Shown here piece by piece: positions 35,860 through 47,402 of a stretch of DNA of 64,000 nt (its first letter is position 1; each line of letters opens with the position of its first letter). The notes under the pieces were generated by a model that worked only from the letters and a program-made list of their open reading frames with translations, made no database searches and was not told the origin of the DNA. Origin of the DNA: Berghia stephanieae (taxonomy: Eukaryota; Mollusca; Gastropoda; Nudibranchia; Aeolidiidae). Position numbers and translations under genes: made by a program. The stretch lies in the NCBI GenBank assembly GCA_034508935.3, contig CM067445.1, positions 48,014,053 to 48,078,052 of the forward strand. Reading direction: 5' to 3'.

Positions 35860-36550
35860 TTATTGTCAAATTGCACGTTTATTGGGTTGTTAAATGAAAA
35901 AAAATCTAACTGCTTTTTTTTCTTCTAATTTTATTTCAAGAGCGAAACTGAGCAATTCGGTATGGAAATATCATATTATGGCCGAATATACGACACGGTA
36001 AGCATTGGAACATAAAACCTTGATAGGGAATGGTATTCGTATTTGATAGTTGATTAACTATACCATTTCTGCTTTTACTAATGTTCCAACCACATGTTGT
36101 GAGTTCGAATCCCGTCATATCGAGTCTTCATAGTGACCAAAAACGAATGACAATGATAACAAACATTGGCCGTGTGTTTGTCTATAATATTACGTTTAAT
36201 GAATTCTTTGTACAAAAATAATCCTCACATTTGACCCAGGCGTGAATGGTCACACGTTGATCAGCATCAATTGAAAAAAAAAAGTTTTCTCTCAAAATGT
36301 GAACCGATCTGGTAACTTTCACAAAAGAAAATTGAACAGGTGCTTAAAACGCCTGTTGGGGAACAAATAAAGCATTTGAAATGTGTTGGCGCATAATAAA
36401 ACTTTAAAATGGCTCTATATAACATTATTGTTCAGTTATAATTTTTTATCATAAATAAAAATGACTGTAGTAGTAAAGATAAAATGAATTATAAATAAAC
36501 TAGATTATAGATTATCCTTCACCTGATACTGATTACATAAAATATATGAC
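35860..36550. other. Intergenic downstream of gene C
   Basis: AT-rich, no coding signal or recognised repeat. Confidence 0.45.
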
Positions 36551-36551
36551 A

Positions 36552-36561
36552 TTTATTTATT
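36552..36561 (-). other. Possible polyadenylation signal of gene C
   Basis: Two overlapping AATAAA hexamers on the minus strand, about 60 bases after the stop of gene C. Position and sequence fit a poly(A) signal, but chance cannot be excluded in AT-rich DNA. Confidence 0.45.
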
Positions 36562-36618
36562 TCTATAAGGTAACATATTGCCAACTTTCATTAATATCTA
36601 ACATCAATTCGACACGAC

Positions 36619-37051
36619 TTATAATGTCGTCTCCCCTAACGCCACCGAACGGAACTCTTCAAAGCTGGGGATTCTAACAGCTTCTCTTCCAAGTTCCGTT
36701 TCCTGTTTATTGACCGCGTGCAACTCCAGCATAAATTTGTCGAATTGTTGCTTGATAGTTTGTTCTACAATCTTCAGATCGTCCTCATTCGCCGGCCAAT
36801 CTTTCATGTATTCCTGGGGTGACGTCGGATGTAAACATCCGTTATATTGGCGGATGGTGGACCTTCTTGATACATTTGGCCGGCATCGGGAATATAATTT
36901 GAGATGTCGTTCGAGGGCGCGGGAAATGCTGCTGAAGAATTTCCATGCATGAGGTTACTCAACTTTGACCTCAGGCTGGTTTCAAGTCCGTTTTTAATAT
37001 TGTAGTCACCATCGTTGTGTGCGTTGAAACCTCCTTTATTACAGCATAATT
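36619..37051 (-). CDS. Gene C last coding exon (frame broken)
   Basis: Acceptor TTTTTTCAG. Opens KLCCNKGGFNAHNDGDYN and closes with EEFRSVALGETTL then TAA in the other frame. Unlike A and B it has no dibasic stretch after the CC region. Confidence 0.75.
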
Positions 37052-37399
37052 CTGAAAAAAAATATGAATGATTGAATTTGGCTAGAAGAGAATGTTTTGG
37101 ATGTACCGTTTATACGATACTTAAACCGTTACGTGATTACCTTGTTTATGTTCAAAGGAATAATTCAAGAAATCATTGTTTCCTAAGGTAGAATAAATCC
37201 AAACATCGCTTGTAAAAGCTGGACGATGCAGCCTGAAGCACTATAAAAGCTTTGTAAGGTGCCATTAAATGTACTTTTTCATTTTAAAAAAGTAACTAAT
37301 GTTACCTTTTAACTAGTTGGGATTTTATCTCGGATGGCAGTTGGGATGACCTAGATGACAATAAGTGATTAAAAATGACCATAAGTGTGGAATGGGGAG

Positions 37400-37676
37400 C
37401 AGAAGTTGTGACCATCACCTTTCTCTCTTCCGGTTCAAAACACATTGAAAGTAAATGACCAGTCGTAAGGTAGCATAACGATTTTAATATCAGAATGTAT
37501 AGGCCTATTTTCATGATTACGGGGCGTAAAAGAGCGAGGATGGATGATCTTTAAAGACAACCAGGATTTCAGAAAATAAGATGCCTCTGAAACCAGACGA
37601 TCAGTTGCACAATGTCACTGTTACACTTCCAAGGAGATTGGAGCCATATTTTGTCATCACACTATTGTTTCCTATT
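37400..37676 (+). repeat. Interspersed repeat W, shortened
   Basis: Shares GTAAAAGAGCGAGGATGGATG and TCATCACACTATTGTTTCC words. It lies in intron 3 of gene C. Confidence 0.7.
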
Positions 37677-37849
37677 ATTAATTTTGCTCTTTAATAAACT
37701 AGTCTTTTAAAAATAATAATTAAAAAGCACAGACTCATATCGATGTTGTCTTATTATCTATTTGTGTCATTGGCTATGACCAGAAAACATCATTGCACGC
37801 CTTCTTGGTGCAACGGTTTATGAAACAAATTAGGAAGAGAAGATAAAGA

Positions 37850-38065
37850 GACAACGCAATGTAGTTCAGGGGTATGGTCTTTGCTTCGTTCTCAAAAGGT
37901 ACAGAGTTTGATTCCCTGTCACGGGTATGAGGCGTTGAGCTAGTCACCTCGCCCTAGCTTACTTTCCGGTGCTGCACCGCGGCTGACGCCTGGGTGACTC
38001 CATTCTTCTCTTATACTAGACCCCAAAGACAAATATTCCATAGAGGATGAATAAAAGGAATTTTA
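37850..38065 (+). mobile_element. SINE-C copy
   Basis: Head GCAATGTAGTTCAGGGGTATG, body GCGGCTGACGCCTGGGTGAC, tail GATGAATAAAAGGAATTTTA. In intron 3 of gene C. Confidence 0.8.
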
Positions 38066-38391
38066 ATTCTTATCTATTTATAGTTTTGATTATTTTTTAA
38101 ATTTATCTATTTATGTTATTTAATCATCAGCAGCAACCTGGGTTAGTGTAAAGGCCACAGACAGTTTCCATCCTTCTCTATCCTGGGCTAATTTTTAAAT
38201 CGTTATCTCGTTCCATGTCTTATCACTTCTCTGTATATCAGGTTCTTTCATTCATAAATTCTGTCAATGCAGAAACTCTTCGGTCGCCCAAGCTATTAAA
38301 AAAAAGATTGATCTTCGTGGTTTTGCAATTGATTTACGGAAGGGGTGTTAACCCTTCGACAAGCCCCAACCTGGAGGACCAGGTGACTTAC

Positions 38392-38493
38392 TTAATGGCT
38401 CACATAATCCACGAATCCTGATGTTCCAGGGCAAACATCCGAATGGTAATCTAGCGCATTTCCTTTGGCTTGGAGCTCCATAGTTAGTGCATG
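38392..38493 (-). CDS. Gene C coding exon 3 (102 bp)
   Basis: Acceptor CCCTCCTACAG, donor GTAAGT. Encodes CTNYGAPSQRKCARLPFGCL then PWNIRIRGLCEPL, phase 1 at both ends. Confidence 0.85.
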   Translation of the reverse strand, partial: HALTMELQAKGNALDYHSDVCPGTSGFVDYVSH

Positions 38494-38559
38494 CTGTAGG
38501 GAGGAAATACATCAAGCAATGAAAAAGGGAATTTTAAAAGACAATCATTGCTACTTATA

Positions 38560-38589
38560 TTACTACTACTACTACTACTACTACTACTA

Positions 38590-38664
<75 letters not shown>

Positions 38665-38670
38665 AACTTC
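38560..38670. repeat. (TAC)n array in intron 2 of gene C
   Basis: About 35 TAC/ACT units. Poly-Tyr and poly-Thr frames are artefacts. Confidence 0.95.
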
Positions 38671-38819
38671 TTCTACTGCTGCTGCTATTTTTTGTTTTTG
38701 CTGTTATTGATATTGTTGTTGTTATTGTTGGTTTGATGTTTTTGTTTGCTACTTCTGTAGTTCTTCTTATTATTCGTCTTTATCTTTTCCCTTCGCTTTC
38801 AGATGTAAAATCAGTCTAC

Positions 38820-39130
38820 AATTGGATTCAATAGTCTGATGTCACGTCGCCCAGCAACGGCGGCGATCGTGGTTCTAAACAAAGAAAATCAGTTCTTTTT
38901 ATTCTTCATGCTGGCTAGAACTTTTAGTATGTCTTGTGGTCAGAATGTGTAAAAGTCAAAACATGATCAGATTTATAATGTTGTTTTTTTCTCCTCTGGA
39001 TACGCTTTATGTTCGTTGGAGATATATTTCATAAGGGCGTCCGCCATTGCTCCGATAGTTTTGAGCCAGTTACTAAGTTACCATGCGTCATTACGAGGGA
39101 AGTGACGTTACGACCGATGAAGCGTATTGA
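38820..39130 (-). mobile_element. Family T element, full length, inverted
   Basis: ATTGGATTCAATAGTCTGAT at one side and its inverted partner (TGAAGCGTATTGA) at the other. It lies in intron 2 of gene C and ends about 110 bases from exon 2. Confidence 0.75.
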
Positions 39131-39238
39131 CACAATGAAGCACGTATTTGAAATGCAAGTCTAGTTTACTCATATTAGGAAAACAGAGAGGCAATATCCG
39201 ACTAAAGCCAATGGGGCCTGCTTTACTGATTTACTTAC

Positions 39239-39310
39239 GAAAAGTGTTACACAAAAGTTTCAGTTTGAAGGCGATGACTCGACATAACAATCTCTCTCGA
39301 GGTGCACATC
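39239..39310 (-). CDS. Gene C coding exon 2 (72 bp)
   Basis: Acceptor CGCAG, donor GTAAGT. Encodes CAPRERLLCRVIAFKLKLLC then NTF. Closest to the same exon of gene B (CAPREVPFCRMIAFKMSVLC). Confidence 0.85.
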
Positions 39311-39369
39311 CTGCGAAAAGAAATTAAAATGTATGCGCATATGTACAGGTATAAGTTGCAATTCTAGAA

Positions 39370-39650
39370 AATGTCCTTTATATAGCGCAATATCCACTAA
39401 ACGTGCTCAAAGCGCGTTACAAGGGGTCCTCAGCCAACAGCAACGCTTAGCATGTAGAAAGAGACATGACGTCTGCTCGGCTATATTACATTTCTGTTAA
39501 AGGCCAGGTACTCATTTAACGCTTGAGTAAGGTGAGAGAATTTGAGGAAAGAGCCTTTACTAAGGACTCAACTATGCACCGCTCGGGACTCGAACCCACG
39601 ACCTTCCAATCCGAAGGCGAGTGTCATACCATTTGACTACATAGCCCCAA
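39370..39650 (-). mobile_element. SINE-A copy in intron 1 of gene C
   Basis: Minus-strand copy from tail to head, with a shortened body. Confidence 0.8.
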
Positions 39651-39689
39651 TCCTCCGTACAAGTTTTTAAAACTCATTGTAAAAAATAA

Positions 39690-39930
39690 CTTGAGCTTCC
39701 AGTTATAGCAAAACAACCACTAAAAGGTGCTCGGGGTGCTTTTCAAGGGTCCCAAGCTGACAGAAACCTTAACATGAAAGAGGAGATTAAAACATGCGAG
39801 GCGGTATGACAAAATTATTTTGGACAAATAATGAAAGAACCAGGTACTTAATTACACCCGTCTACGGTGAGAGAATGTGAATAAAGAGCCTTTTCCATGG
39901 ACTCAACTTTGCGCCACCCAGAGAAGATTT
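39690..39930 (-). mobile_element. SINE-A copy, strongly diverged
   Basis: Recognised from CCACTAAAAGGTGCTCGGGG, ACGGTGAGAGAATGTGAATA and a worn head. It abuts the next copy. Confidence 0.6.
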
Positions 39931-39944
39931 TAACTTTTTAAAAG

Positions 39945-40240
39945 TTAAATTTTTATATAGTGCAATATCCATAAATGTTAGCGCGTCAAAGCGCGTTACA
40001 AGGGGTCCATTGCCAACAGCAACACTTAACAGGTAGGACGAGACAAGACACCTGTAAGGAGATATTGCCAATTTGTTCGTATAGAGACAACGCTGTTAAC
40101 GGCCAGGGACTCATTTTACACCTAGGTACTGTGAGAGACTGTGAGTAAAGAGCCTTTTCCAAGGACTATGAGCCGCTGGGGGCTTGAACCCAGGACCCGA
40201 TTCGTTGTCGACTGTCATATCACTCGACCACATGGTCGCA
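39945..40240 (-). mobile_element. SINE-A copy
   Basis: Minus-strand copy; third in a row in intron 1 of gene C. Confidence 0.8.
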
Positions 40241-40350
40241 CAACTAGCGGACCAGCAGATCTGAAGTATATCAGTATATCACCAGAATACAAAGCTGTAC
40301 TACTAAAGTGGAACGAAACACAGGATACAGGTTTTTTAAAAGTCGGAAAT

Positions 40351-40440
40351 GTGACCCATTGTTTCAAGACGGTATTATGTCGAGGGGGAGGGGGGGGGGA
40401 TTTACTTCGATGCTGAAATTTGAATATATGCTCAACATGA
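40351..40440 (+). repeat. Family V fragment, one end
   Basis: GTGACCCATTGTTTCAAGAC then GGTATTATGTCGAGG, running into a G-run. No second end found. Confidence 0.55.
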
Positions 40441-40751
40441 TGAGCCTTGGGTTTCGTGTACATGTTTTATTGAGAAGAATGAATATGTCTTTAGGTCTTC
40501 AAGTCATTAAAACTTTTTTTTTTGGTAAAAGGCCCGATGATGGGGCCCATCAATGCAAATTTACAAATCCGTGATGAAAGAAATTAACATTAAATATATG
40601 TATCGGCTCTATGGGACCATCACCACAAAAGTCACAAATCCGTGAATAACAAATTCATTTAATGTTCCTTAATAAAAAACCCAACCTTTATCGTTTACCT
40701 TGCAGTGCTATAAAGTATTGCCGAACTCTGAATAAATATCCAACAAACTTT

Positions 40752-40928
40752 TTAAAAAATTTAGCCAGAAAACTCGTCCTTCAAATATCGGTCGACATCT
40801 GGTCAATAACTCACAAACGTGGAGCTTTAAATTATAAAGTTGCGGGTTTGAGAGTTTTTGACAAGATGAAGGTCATTTCATTCGATCGATATTTGAAAGG
40901 CGAGTTTTCTGGCAACATTTTTAACCTG
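40752..40928. repeat. Family Y long-hairpin element
   Basis: Inverted arms: GCCAGAAAACTCGTCCTTCA at the left faces GGCGAGTTTTCTGGC at the right, and ATCGGTCGAC faces TCGATCGATAT. In intron 1 of gene C, about 55 bases from the donor of exon 1. Confidence 0.7.
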
Positions 40929-40983
40929 TTGTTTTTTTCCCCCCTTCAGAGTACGGTAGTACGAACATACATACGATACTCAC

Positions 40984-41122
40984 TTGCCAAAATAAAGACT
41001 CCGGAGCACACCGTACAGAGTGAAATTTTCAGGATTCGTACAATGACAGCTACTTGAGGGGTGACCGGAACAGGCACTATCAACAGGAGGCAGAAGACAC
41101 CGACGAGCCATCTTGGAGACAT
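40984..41122 (-). CDS. Gene C coding exon 1 (signal peptide)
   Basis: Encodes MSPRWLVGVFCLLLIVPVPV then TPQ and a second hydrophobic stretch with CTVC. Donor GTGAGT, phase 1. Confidence 0.82.
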
Positions 41123-41199
41123 GTTTGGAGTGGTCTGCAATCTACGAGAATACGTAGCCATTTTAAACACACACAAAAAAGAAAAGAAAAGACGTAGAA

Positions 41200-41285
41200 G
41201 AGAAAAAGAAGAGAAGAAGAAGAAGAAGAAGAAGAAGAAGAAGAAGAAGAAGAAGAAGAAGAAGAAGAAAAGAAGAAGAAGAAGA
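41200..41285. repeat. (GAA)n array
   Basis: About 25 AAG units, about 80 bases upstream of the ATG of gene C on the minus strand. Confidence 0.95.
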
Positions 41286-41351
41286 ACAACAACAACAACA
41301 TGCTATGAGTACTCGTTAAAAAAGCATTTAAAACATTTTTGGCCAGAAAAC

Positions 41352-41700
41352 TTTTATGTGGTCTTGTGGTATGACACTTGATTTCGGATCGGAAGGTCCT
41401 GGTTTCGAGCCTCGCTCGGTGCATTGTTCAGGCTCTTTACTCATATTCTCTCACCCTACTCAGGGGTAAAATGAGTACCTGGTTGTTAACAGCGTTGTTC
41501 AGTATGAAAGGATGTAATATAGCATAACAATCTCGTTCTCCGTGGTAAGTGTTGCTGTTGGCCTGGACCAGGTGACTTACTTAATGGCTCACATAATCCA
41601 CGAATCATGATGTTCCAGGGCGCACATCCGAATGGTAATCTAGCGCATTTCCCGTTATAAAGCGGTAAGAGACTTCGAGTGGGTATTGCGCTATATAAAA
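41352..41700 (+). mobile_element. SINE-A copy with a gene fragment inside
   Basis: The head (ATGTGGTCTTGTGGTATGAC) and tail (GGGTATTGCGCTATATAAA) are SINE-A. The body between GTTGCTGTTGGCC and the TATAAAGCG tail region is replaced by a copy of the exon 3 region of gene C. Confidence 0.85.
41565..41652 (-). pseudogene. Exon 3 fragment of gene C copied into a SINE
   Basis: 88 bases matching 38376-38463 with three differences by my count. It covers the splice donor side of the intron and 72 bases of the 102-base exon, without the acceptor. It lies on the same strand as gene C, about 440 bases upstream of its ATG. Confidence 0.85.
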
Positions 41701-41716
41701 ACTCTCATATTTCTTC

Positions 41717-41862
41717 AATTCAAATATCGATCGTTTAAAATGGCCCTCATTTCGTCAAATAACTCTTTAACCCGGGAATTTAAGGAAGTATTCAATGAAG
41801 TCCCAGGTTGGAAAGATTTTGACAAGATGAGAGTCATTTTTACCAATCGATATTTGAAGGAC
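41717..41862. repeat. Family Y long-hairpin element
   Basis: AAATATCGATCGTTTAAAAT at the left faces ACCAATCGATATTTGAAGG at the right. The plus-strand 75-codon frame across it is part of the repeat. Confidence 0.7.
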
Positions 41863-41962
41863 GTTGAGGAGAAGGGGAAAAAGGAGGAAAATGTGGACGA
41901 CGTGGAGGAATGAATGGATGAAGATATAGAAGAAGACGGAATAACAGTAGTTGTTGGTAGAA

Positions 41963-41963
41963 T

Positions 41964-42041
<78 letters not shown>

Positions 42042-42137
42042 CAGCTGTAGTAGTAATAGTAGTAGTGGTTTTGGTGGTTATAGTAGCAGTTCTTGTAGTG
42101 CTAGTAGAAGCAGAAGAAAAAGAAGAAGAAGAAGAAG

Positions 42138-42169
<32 letters not shown>

Positions 42170-42210
42170 GTAGTAGTAGTAGTAGTAGTAATAGTAGTAG
42201 TAGTAGTAAT
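41963..42210. repeat. (TAG)n-(AGA)n-(TAG)n array
   Basis: Compound trinucleotide array, no gene. Confidence 0.95.
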
Positions 42211-42689
42211 TAATTAACTTAATTTCCCACTCTATACTCAAACTCCAATTCTTACCTTTAAAGTTCCCACCCTGGTCAACAGATTGCACACCAAATGCAC
42301 CGCAGGTTGGAAAATCCGGCTACATATCTTGTTTCCTCGGATGAACGACTCACAAACTTGTTTTTGTCTTTGTGACGAAGGATTACCAAATTTTTTTTGT
42401 AAAAGTAGCCAAAACATAATAGAAAATGGCCAAATCACTGTGTGAAAAATGGCCAAGTTTGAATAGGTGTCATTTTTCATTTTTTAATGTTAATTAAAAT
42501 GAAAACAAAATATTTTTATTCCCATTGCTTTAAACCAGTATTATGACTAAATAAGTTTTCAAATTTTCTTATCGAGTCGTTAAGGTATATTCCTACATTC
42601 TAAGACTCACAAAACTCAACCAAAAAAATTGGTCCAAGGGTTTGAACTGACAATTAGACACCTTGATTGTATACCTCAAGCAAAAACCA

Positions 42690-43197
42690 TTTTGCTCACA
42701 AATTCCTGGTCATCTCAGAGAATGGAAGATTGACTGAAGTGAAAAATGTATCAATAAAGATGAGAGAAGATGGATTTAAATGGTTCGGACATGTTAAATA
42801 AAATAAAATAAATATAATTCCTAGGGGAAATGTGTCTCTATGGTCTATTCCAAGGGAAGACTGGAATAACCCAGTCGTCAGCCGCAGTGCAGCGCCGCAA
42901 AATGAGCAGGTCACACAGCTCAGCGGCGGGTGATCGAACTCGGTACCTTTCGGGTACGCAGCAAAGACTGAATCGCTGAGTCACAAGAGAGGGAGTACGT
43001 GGGAAGGAAAGTATTGGATATACAATTAACGGGAAAGAGGACAAAGGGACGCCCATATACTGATCGTTGGATATGGTAAAGGACGATATGAAAGGCTGGG
43101 CCTGGAGGAGGATGGTGCTATGAACCGAGATGCATGGAGATGTGGCATTCATTATGGCAACCCTGGAAAATAAGGGATAGGCTGAAAGAAGAAGTTC
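42690..43197 (+). mobile_element. LINE remnant split by a SINE
   Basis: Before the SINE, GATGGATTTAAATGGTTCGG reads like the RWFGHV motif that precedes the end of many LINE ORFs. After it, broken frames give REGEYVGRKVLDIQL, KRTKGRP and a Trp-rich end typical of the same ORFs. It ends GGATAGGCTGAAAGAAGAAG. Dead and short. Confidence 0.6.
42800..42990 (-). mobile_element. SINE-C copy nested in the LINE remnant
   Basis: Minus-strand SINE-C, with its head near 42935-42985, interrupts the LINE ORF just after the WFGHV motif. Confidence 0.75.
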
Positions 43198-43419
43198 GGA
43201 GATGGGATTAAATTCGGAGAGTTTTGTCTTTGTCAGAATATGCTGCTAGTGCCATAAACGTCTTAATCAGTTTTTAAAAAATATACCAGCTGTAAAATCA
43301 GGAGATTATTAATTGTAATTATAAAGCGCTTAAAGCATGATGTTTGCCGTGGATAAGAGCAGTATAAATACAATCTCTTTGTCCTGAATTTTCAGTGAAG
43401 TACATAACTGTAATAAAAC

Positions 43420-43610
43420 TACAAACACAAACACACACACACACACACACAAACAAAAAAATAAAACAAACAAACAAAACAATACCCCCAAACAAACAAA
43501 TGAAAAGAAAAAAAATAAACAAAGAAAAACAAAACAGCCCAAAAAAATAAAACAAACAAAAACAATGAAACAAAGCAACGACAAAAAATCAAACAAACAT
43601 GAAAAAGCAA
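43420..43610. repeat. (CA)n followed by A/C tract
   Basis: CA run, then AAAACAAAC-type sequence with very little G or T. Confidence 0.9.
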
Positions 43611-43984
43611 ATTCTAAATGTTTTCATGTCAAGTAACATTAAAAATGTGATTTGGCATTAAAAAAAGTCGAACTGGCAATGTAAAATAACTGACACGCAC
43701 TGAAAGCCGGAGGCGATGTTCGGTTAAATAATAACCTGTAATTAATGTTTGGCCGATGTCACTATCAAACAATAAGTTGGCAAGACGACAAGATTTTTGC
43801 CTATTATGCTGGGGACATTGAGGCATAAAGAATAATATGACATTTATTTATTTAAGCATCATCATTGTTTTATGTTTTTCCTGTGATTCACTTCAGAGAA
43901 CTGTCTGTTTCTATATAATTGGGGTGATACACGTAAAGGTAGTATTTCTAATGTCTTCTTTGATGTGGACCATAGGGGAAAATT

Positions 43985-44260
43985 GAATGTTTATATAGTG
44001 CAATAAAAACTAAATGTGCTCAAAGCGCTTTACATGTGGATCAAAGTCAACAGTAACACACGACATAACGCGTATGAAGTTGTTACTTAATTTTTTTTTT
44101 CGATGAGACAATACCATTACCGGTCAGGTGTTTATTTTACATAGATGAGTAAAATGAGCGAATGTATGTAAAGAGCTTTTTCTGAATCTTGCATCATAGG
44201 ACTCGATCCAGGGACCTCAGAACATAAGCAAAATGTCATATCAGAAGACAACAAACGTCT
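43985..44260 (-). mobile_element. SINE-A copy, diverged
   Basis: ATATAGTGCAATAAAAACTA, then the GCTCAAAGCGCTTTACATG tail, body recognisable, head worn. Confidence 0.7.
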
Positions 44261-44365
44261 CAAAGAAGATCTTTCTTACTATCTTTTTAAGCAATCAAAA
44301 TTTAAATACAAAATGTCCGTACTCTGAAGAAAAAAAGGCAAACGTTTAAAAATGTTTTAAGAAAG

Positions 44366-44381
44366 CCCCCCCCCCCCCCCC

Positions 44382-44412
<31 letters not shown>

Positions 44413-44455
44413 GAAACAATGACAAAACAAAGCAAAAACAAAACAAAACAAAAAA
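44366..44455. repeat. C-run, A-run and A/C tract
   Basis: About 15 C, then about 25 A, then CAAAACAAAA words. Confidence 0.9.
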
Positions 44456-44459
44456 CTTT

Positions 44460-44765
44460 GAAATTTTATATAGCGCAATATCCACTAAACGTGCTCCAAG
44501 CGCTTTACAAAGGATCTCTGACCAACAGCAACACGTAGCATTTAGAACAAGATACGACGCCTGTTAGGCGGTTATGTAGTTTTTTTTCCGACAGAGACAA
44601 CGCTGTTAACGGTCAGGTACTCATATTAAACCCGAGTACGGTGAGAAAATGTGAGTAAAGAGCCTTTTCCAAGGACTTTACTATGCGCCGAGCGAGGCTC
44701 GAACTCGAACTCAGGACATTCCGATCCGAAAGCGAGTGTCATACCACCAGACCACATAGCCGTTC
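44460..44765 (-). mobile_element. SINE-A copy
   Basis: Full-length minus-strand copy. The A/C tract above lies at its 3' side. Confidence 0.85.
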
Positions 44766-44767
44766 GA

Positions 44768-44830
44768 ATCGCCTAGATAGATTAAAATGCCCTCATCTTG
44801 TCAAACACTCTCAAACCTTGGATTTCAGTC
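44768..44830. repeat. Family Y fragment (half hairpin)
   Basis: Has GATTAAAATGCCCTCATCTT and GTCAAACACTCTCAAACC. Only the left half is present. Confidence 0.6.
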
Positions 44831-44999
44831 AGTTGTCCTAAATCCATTCAGATGGTATGCTATGATATGATCACGACCAGTCAAAATGAAGTCAAACTTA
44901 AATAAAGATCAAATTATACAAAGCTTACCCATTAATCTCTAACTCTGATTCTTTACATTTTTATTTATATTTTGTCAGTGGAACTGTTTACACGAATCG

Positions 45000-45117
45000 C
45001 AGAAGAAGAGAAAGAAGAAGAAGAAGAGGATGCGGAGGAGGAAGGGGAGAGTCGGGGAAGGAGGAGGGGGTTTTTAAAAAAAAATATGAAAAGAATAAGA
45101 AGAAGAAGAAGAAAGAA

Positions 45118-45148
<31 letters not shown>

Positions 45149-45297
45149 AAGAAGAAGAAGAAGAAGAAGAAGAAGAAGAAGAAGAAGAAGAGAAGAAGAA
45201 GTAAAGAAGAAGAAGAAGAAGAGAGAAGAAGAAGAAGAGGAGGAGGAGGAGGAGGAGGAGGAGGAGGAGGAGGAGGAGGAGGAGGAGAAGGAGAAGA
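45000..45297. repeat. (GAA)n-(GGA)n purine array
   Basis: Almost 300 bases of pure purine on the + strand. All six long frames across it are artefacts. Confidence 0.95.
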
Positions 45298-45724
45298 CAA
45301 CAATAACACAGAAAGTTTTGGGCGACCTCGCTTTCACTTTCCTCCAGGAGTCCACTCCAAGGAAACAATACCACCGCCTTCTGGGTCTTTCTTTAAGACA
45401 TGGCCTCTATAGTTCCATCTTATCCTAGCTTCTATGTTGATCTTTTCTGTCCCATCCTTCTCCAATATCGTGTCATTTAATACAACCCGTAAATATCTTC
45501 TGGGTCACTTGAACCTGAAAGAATAATCAAATTTTCTCTCGATCTCCTCTCATTTGGTGAGTTTCCAGATGTCATATCAATATGCCAACACAGAAAGGGC
45601 TAAATTCTTGAAATGGGAGACCTTTGTCTTCCTGCCATATTAGTTTGACTCAAGATGAAGATGTTTGTCTTTTTTACAAGCCGCTCTGGTGAGTCCTAAA
45701 ACTATTTAATGTATTGTCAAAAGA

Positions 45725-46565
<841 letters not shown>

Positions 46566-46569
46566 TCAC

Positions 46570-47175
46570 CACCACAGTACATTAATTAATTAACGATGCT
46601 CTCGTGATAAAGTAAATAAAATATCAATCGTAAATCACGACAAAACCGCATGGTCCAGCTGTAATGGTCATTTTATGGCCATCGTTATGGTCAAGCAACT
46701 CACATGACCTCTTTATCAATACTTAAGGTCTTTCACATCACATTTTGAGGACATTAAAAAGCACTTGGATAATAAAGTGCTCACCCGTCACCCTCATGCA
46801 GTCCCTTAGGAGACCCTCCTCTCTTCAGATCTTCATTGAAACATACTATACTTTATGCTACCCTTTGGACAGGACTATAAGCTCTCGAAAGGTGGCGCAA
46901 TTGATATAAGGGGCGCGGTGTCTAATAATATAGTCTAATAATAAATCCTATGTAAGGCACTTCTCACACATTACCTCATACGACTCAGGTATAAGAAATT
47001 GAATTAAAAAGGCGCCTAAAAACGACTTGTATTGTACCAATAAAAAAAGAAGCGAGAGACAACGGACAATAATCTACTTGTAATTTTGGAAATCTCCCAA
47101 AACTTTATTTCAAAATGTAAAAGATTTTCATTTTTACACATCAGTTACATTGAAACGTGAATTTTCAAGAGATGT
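46570..47175. other. Intergenic, nothing recognised
   Basis: Mixed sequence without a supported gene or repeat family. Confidence 0.45.
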
Positions 47176-47179
47176 GATA

Positions 47180-47275
47180 TGTGAAGAATAAAAAGTACAT
47201 ATTTTCTTTGTTTAGAACCACGATGGCCACCATTGTTGGGCGACGTGACATCAGACTATTGAATCCAATTGAATA
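47180..47275 (+). mobile_element. Family T fragment (3' end)
   Basis: AAGAATAAAAAGTACATATT to GACATCAGACTATTGAATCC. Only the last third is present. Confidence 0.7.
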
Positions 47276-47402
47276 GTTCAGAGGTCATCTTACATTTTAC
47301 AAGCGTTGACATTTTGATGAGAGGCAACGCAAGGGTGACGATCGGGTAAACGAGACTAATCAACAATGTTCACACAACTGATGTGTTCTAAAAAACTCGT
47401 TT

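Larger units (their letters stand above)
36619..41122 (-). pseudogene. Gene C: third paralogue of the secreted family, one-base frame break
   Basis: Coding exons 41122-40984, 39310-39239, 38493-38392 and 37051-36619, all with GT-AG borders and phase 1 introns. The signal peptide is MSPRW plus a hydrophobic core to about TPQ. The exons carry CTVC, CAPRERLLCR, CTNYGAP, RKC, GCLPW and an LCC pair, and the far end is RIPSFEEFRSVALGETTL. The exon lengths sum to 746 bases, one short of a multiple of three. The shift is near 36826-36830, where NITDVYI runs out of frame just before a PTSPQEYM stretch that matches STPEEYS in gene B. Left as it is, the product ends early without the conserved C-terminus. 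This is either a recent lesion or a one-base assembly error in a C run. An acceptor (CTCGTAGATTGCAG) sits 12 bases before the ATG. Confidence 0.75.

Noticed and set aside
40662-41057. Frame containing AIKYCRTLNKYP, similar to the end of exon 2 of gene A (IIKYCRTY)
   Set aside because: The match is short, on the opposite strand to gene C, and lacks the CAP part and the donor. Most of the frame is a family Y hairpin and the antisense of exon 1.
42238-42480. 80-codon minus-strand frame
   Set aside because: No motif, no splice context, no paralogue in the window.
44965-45412. Four overlapping frames of 90-146 codons
   Set aside because: They lie across a GAA/GGA array and are low complexity in every frame.
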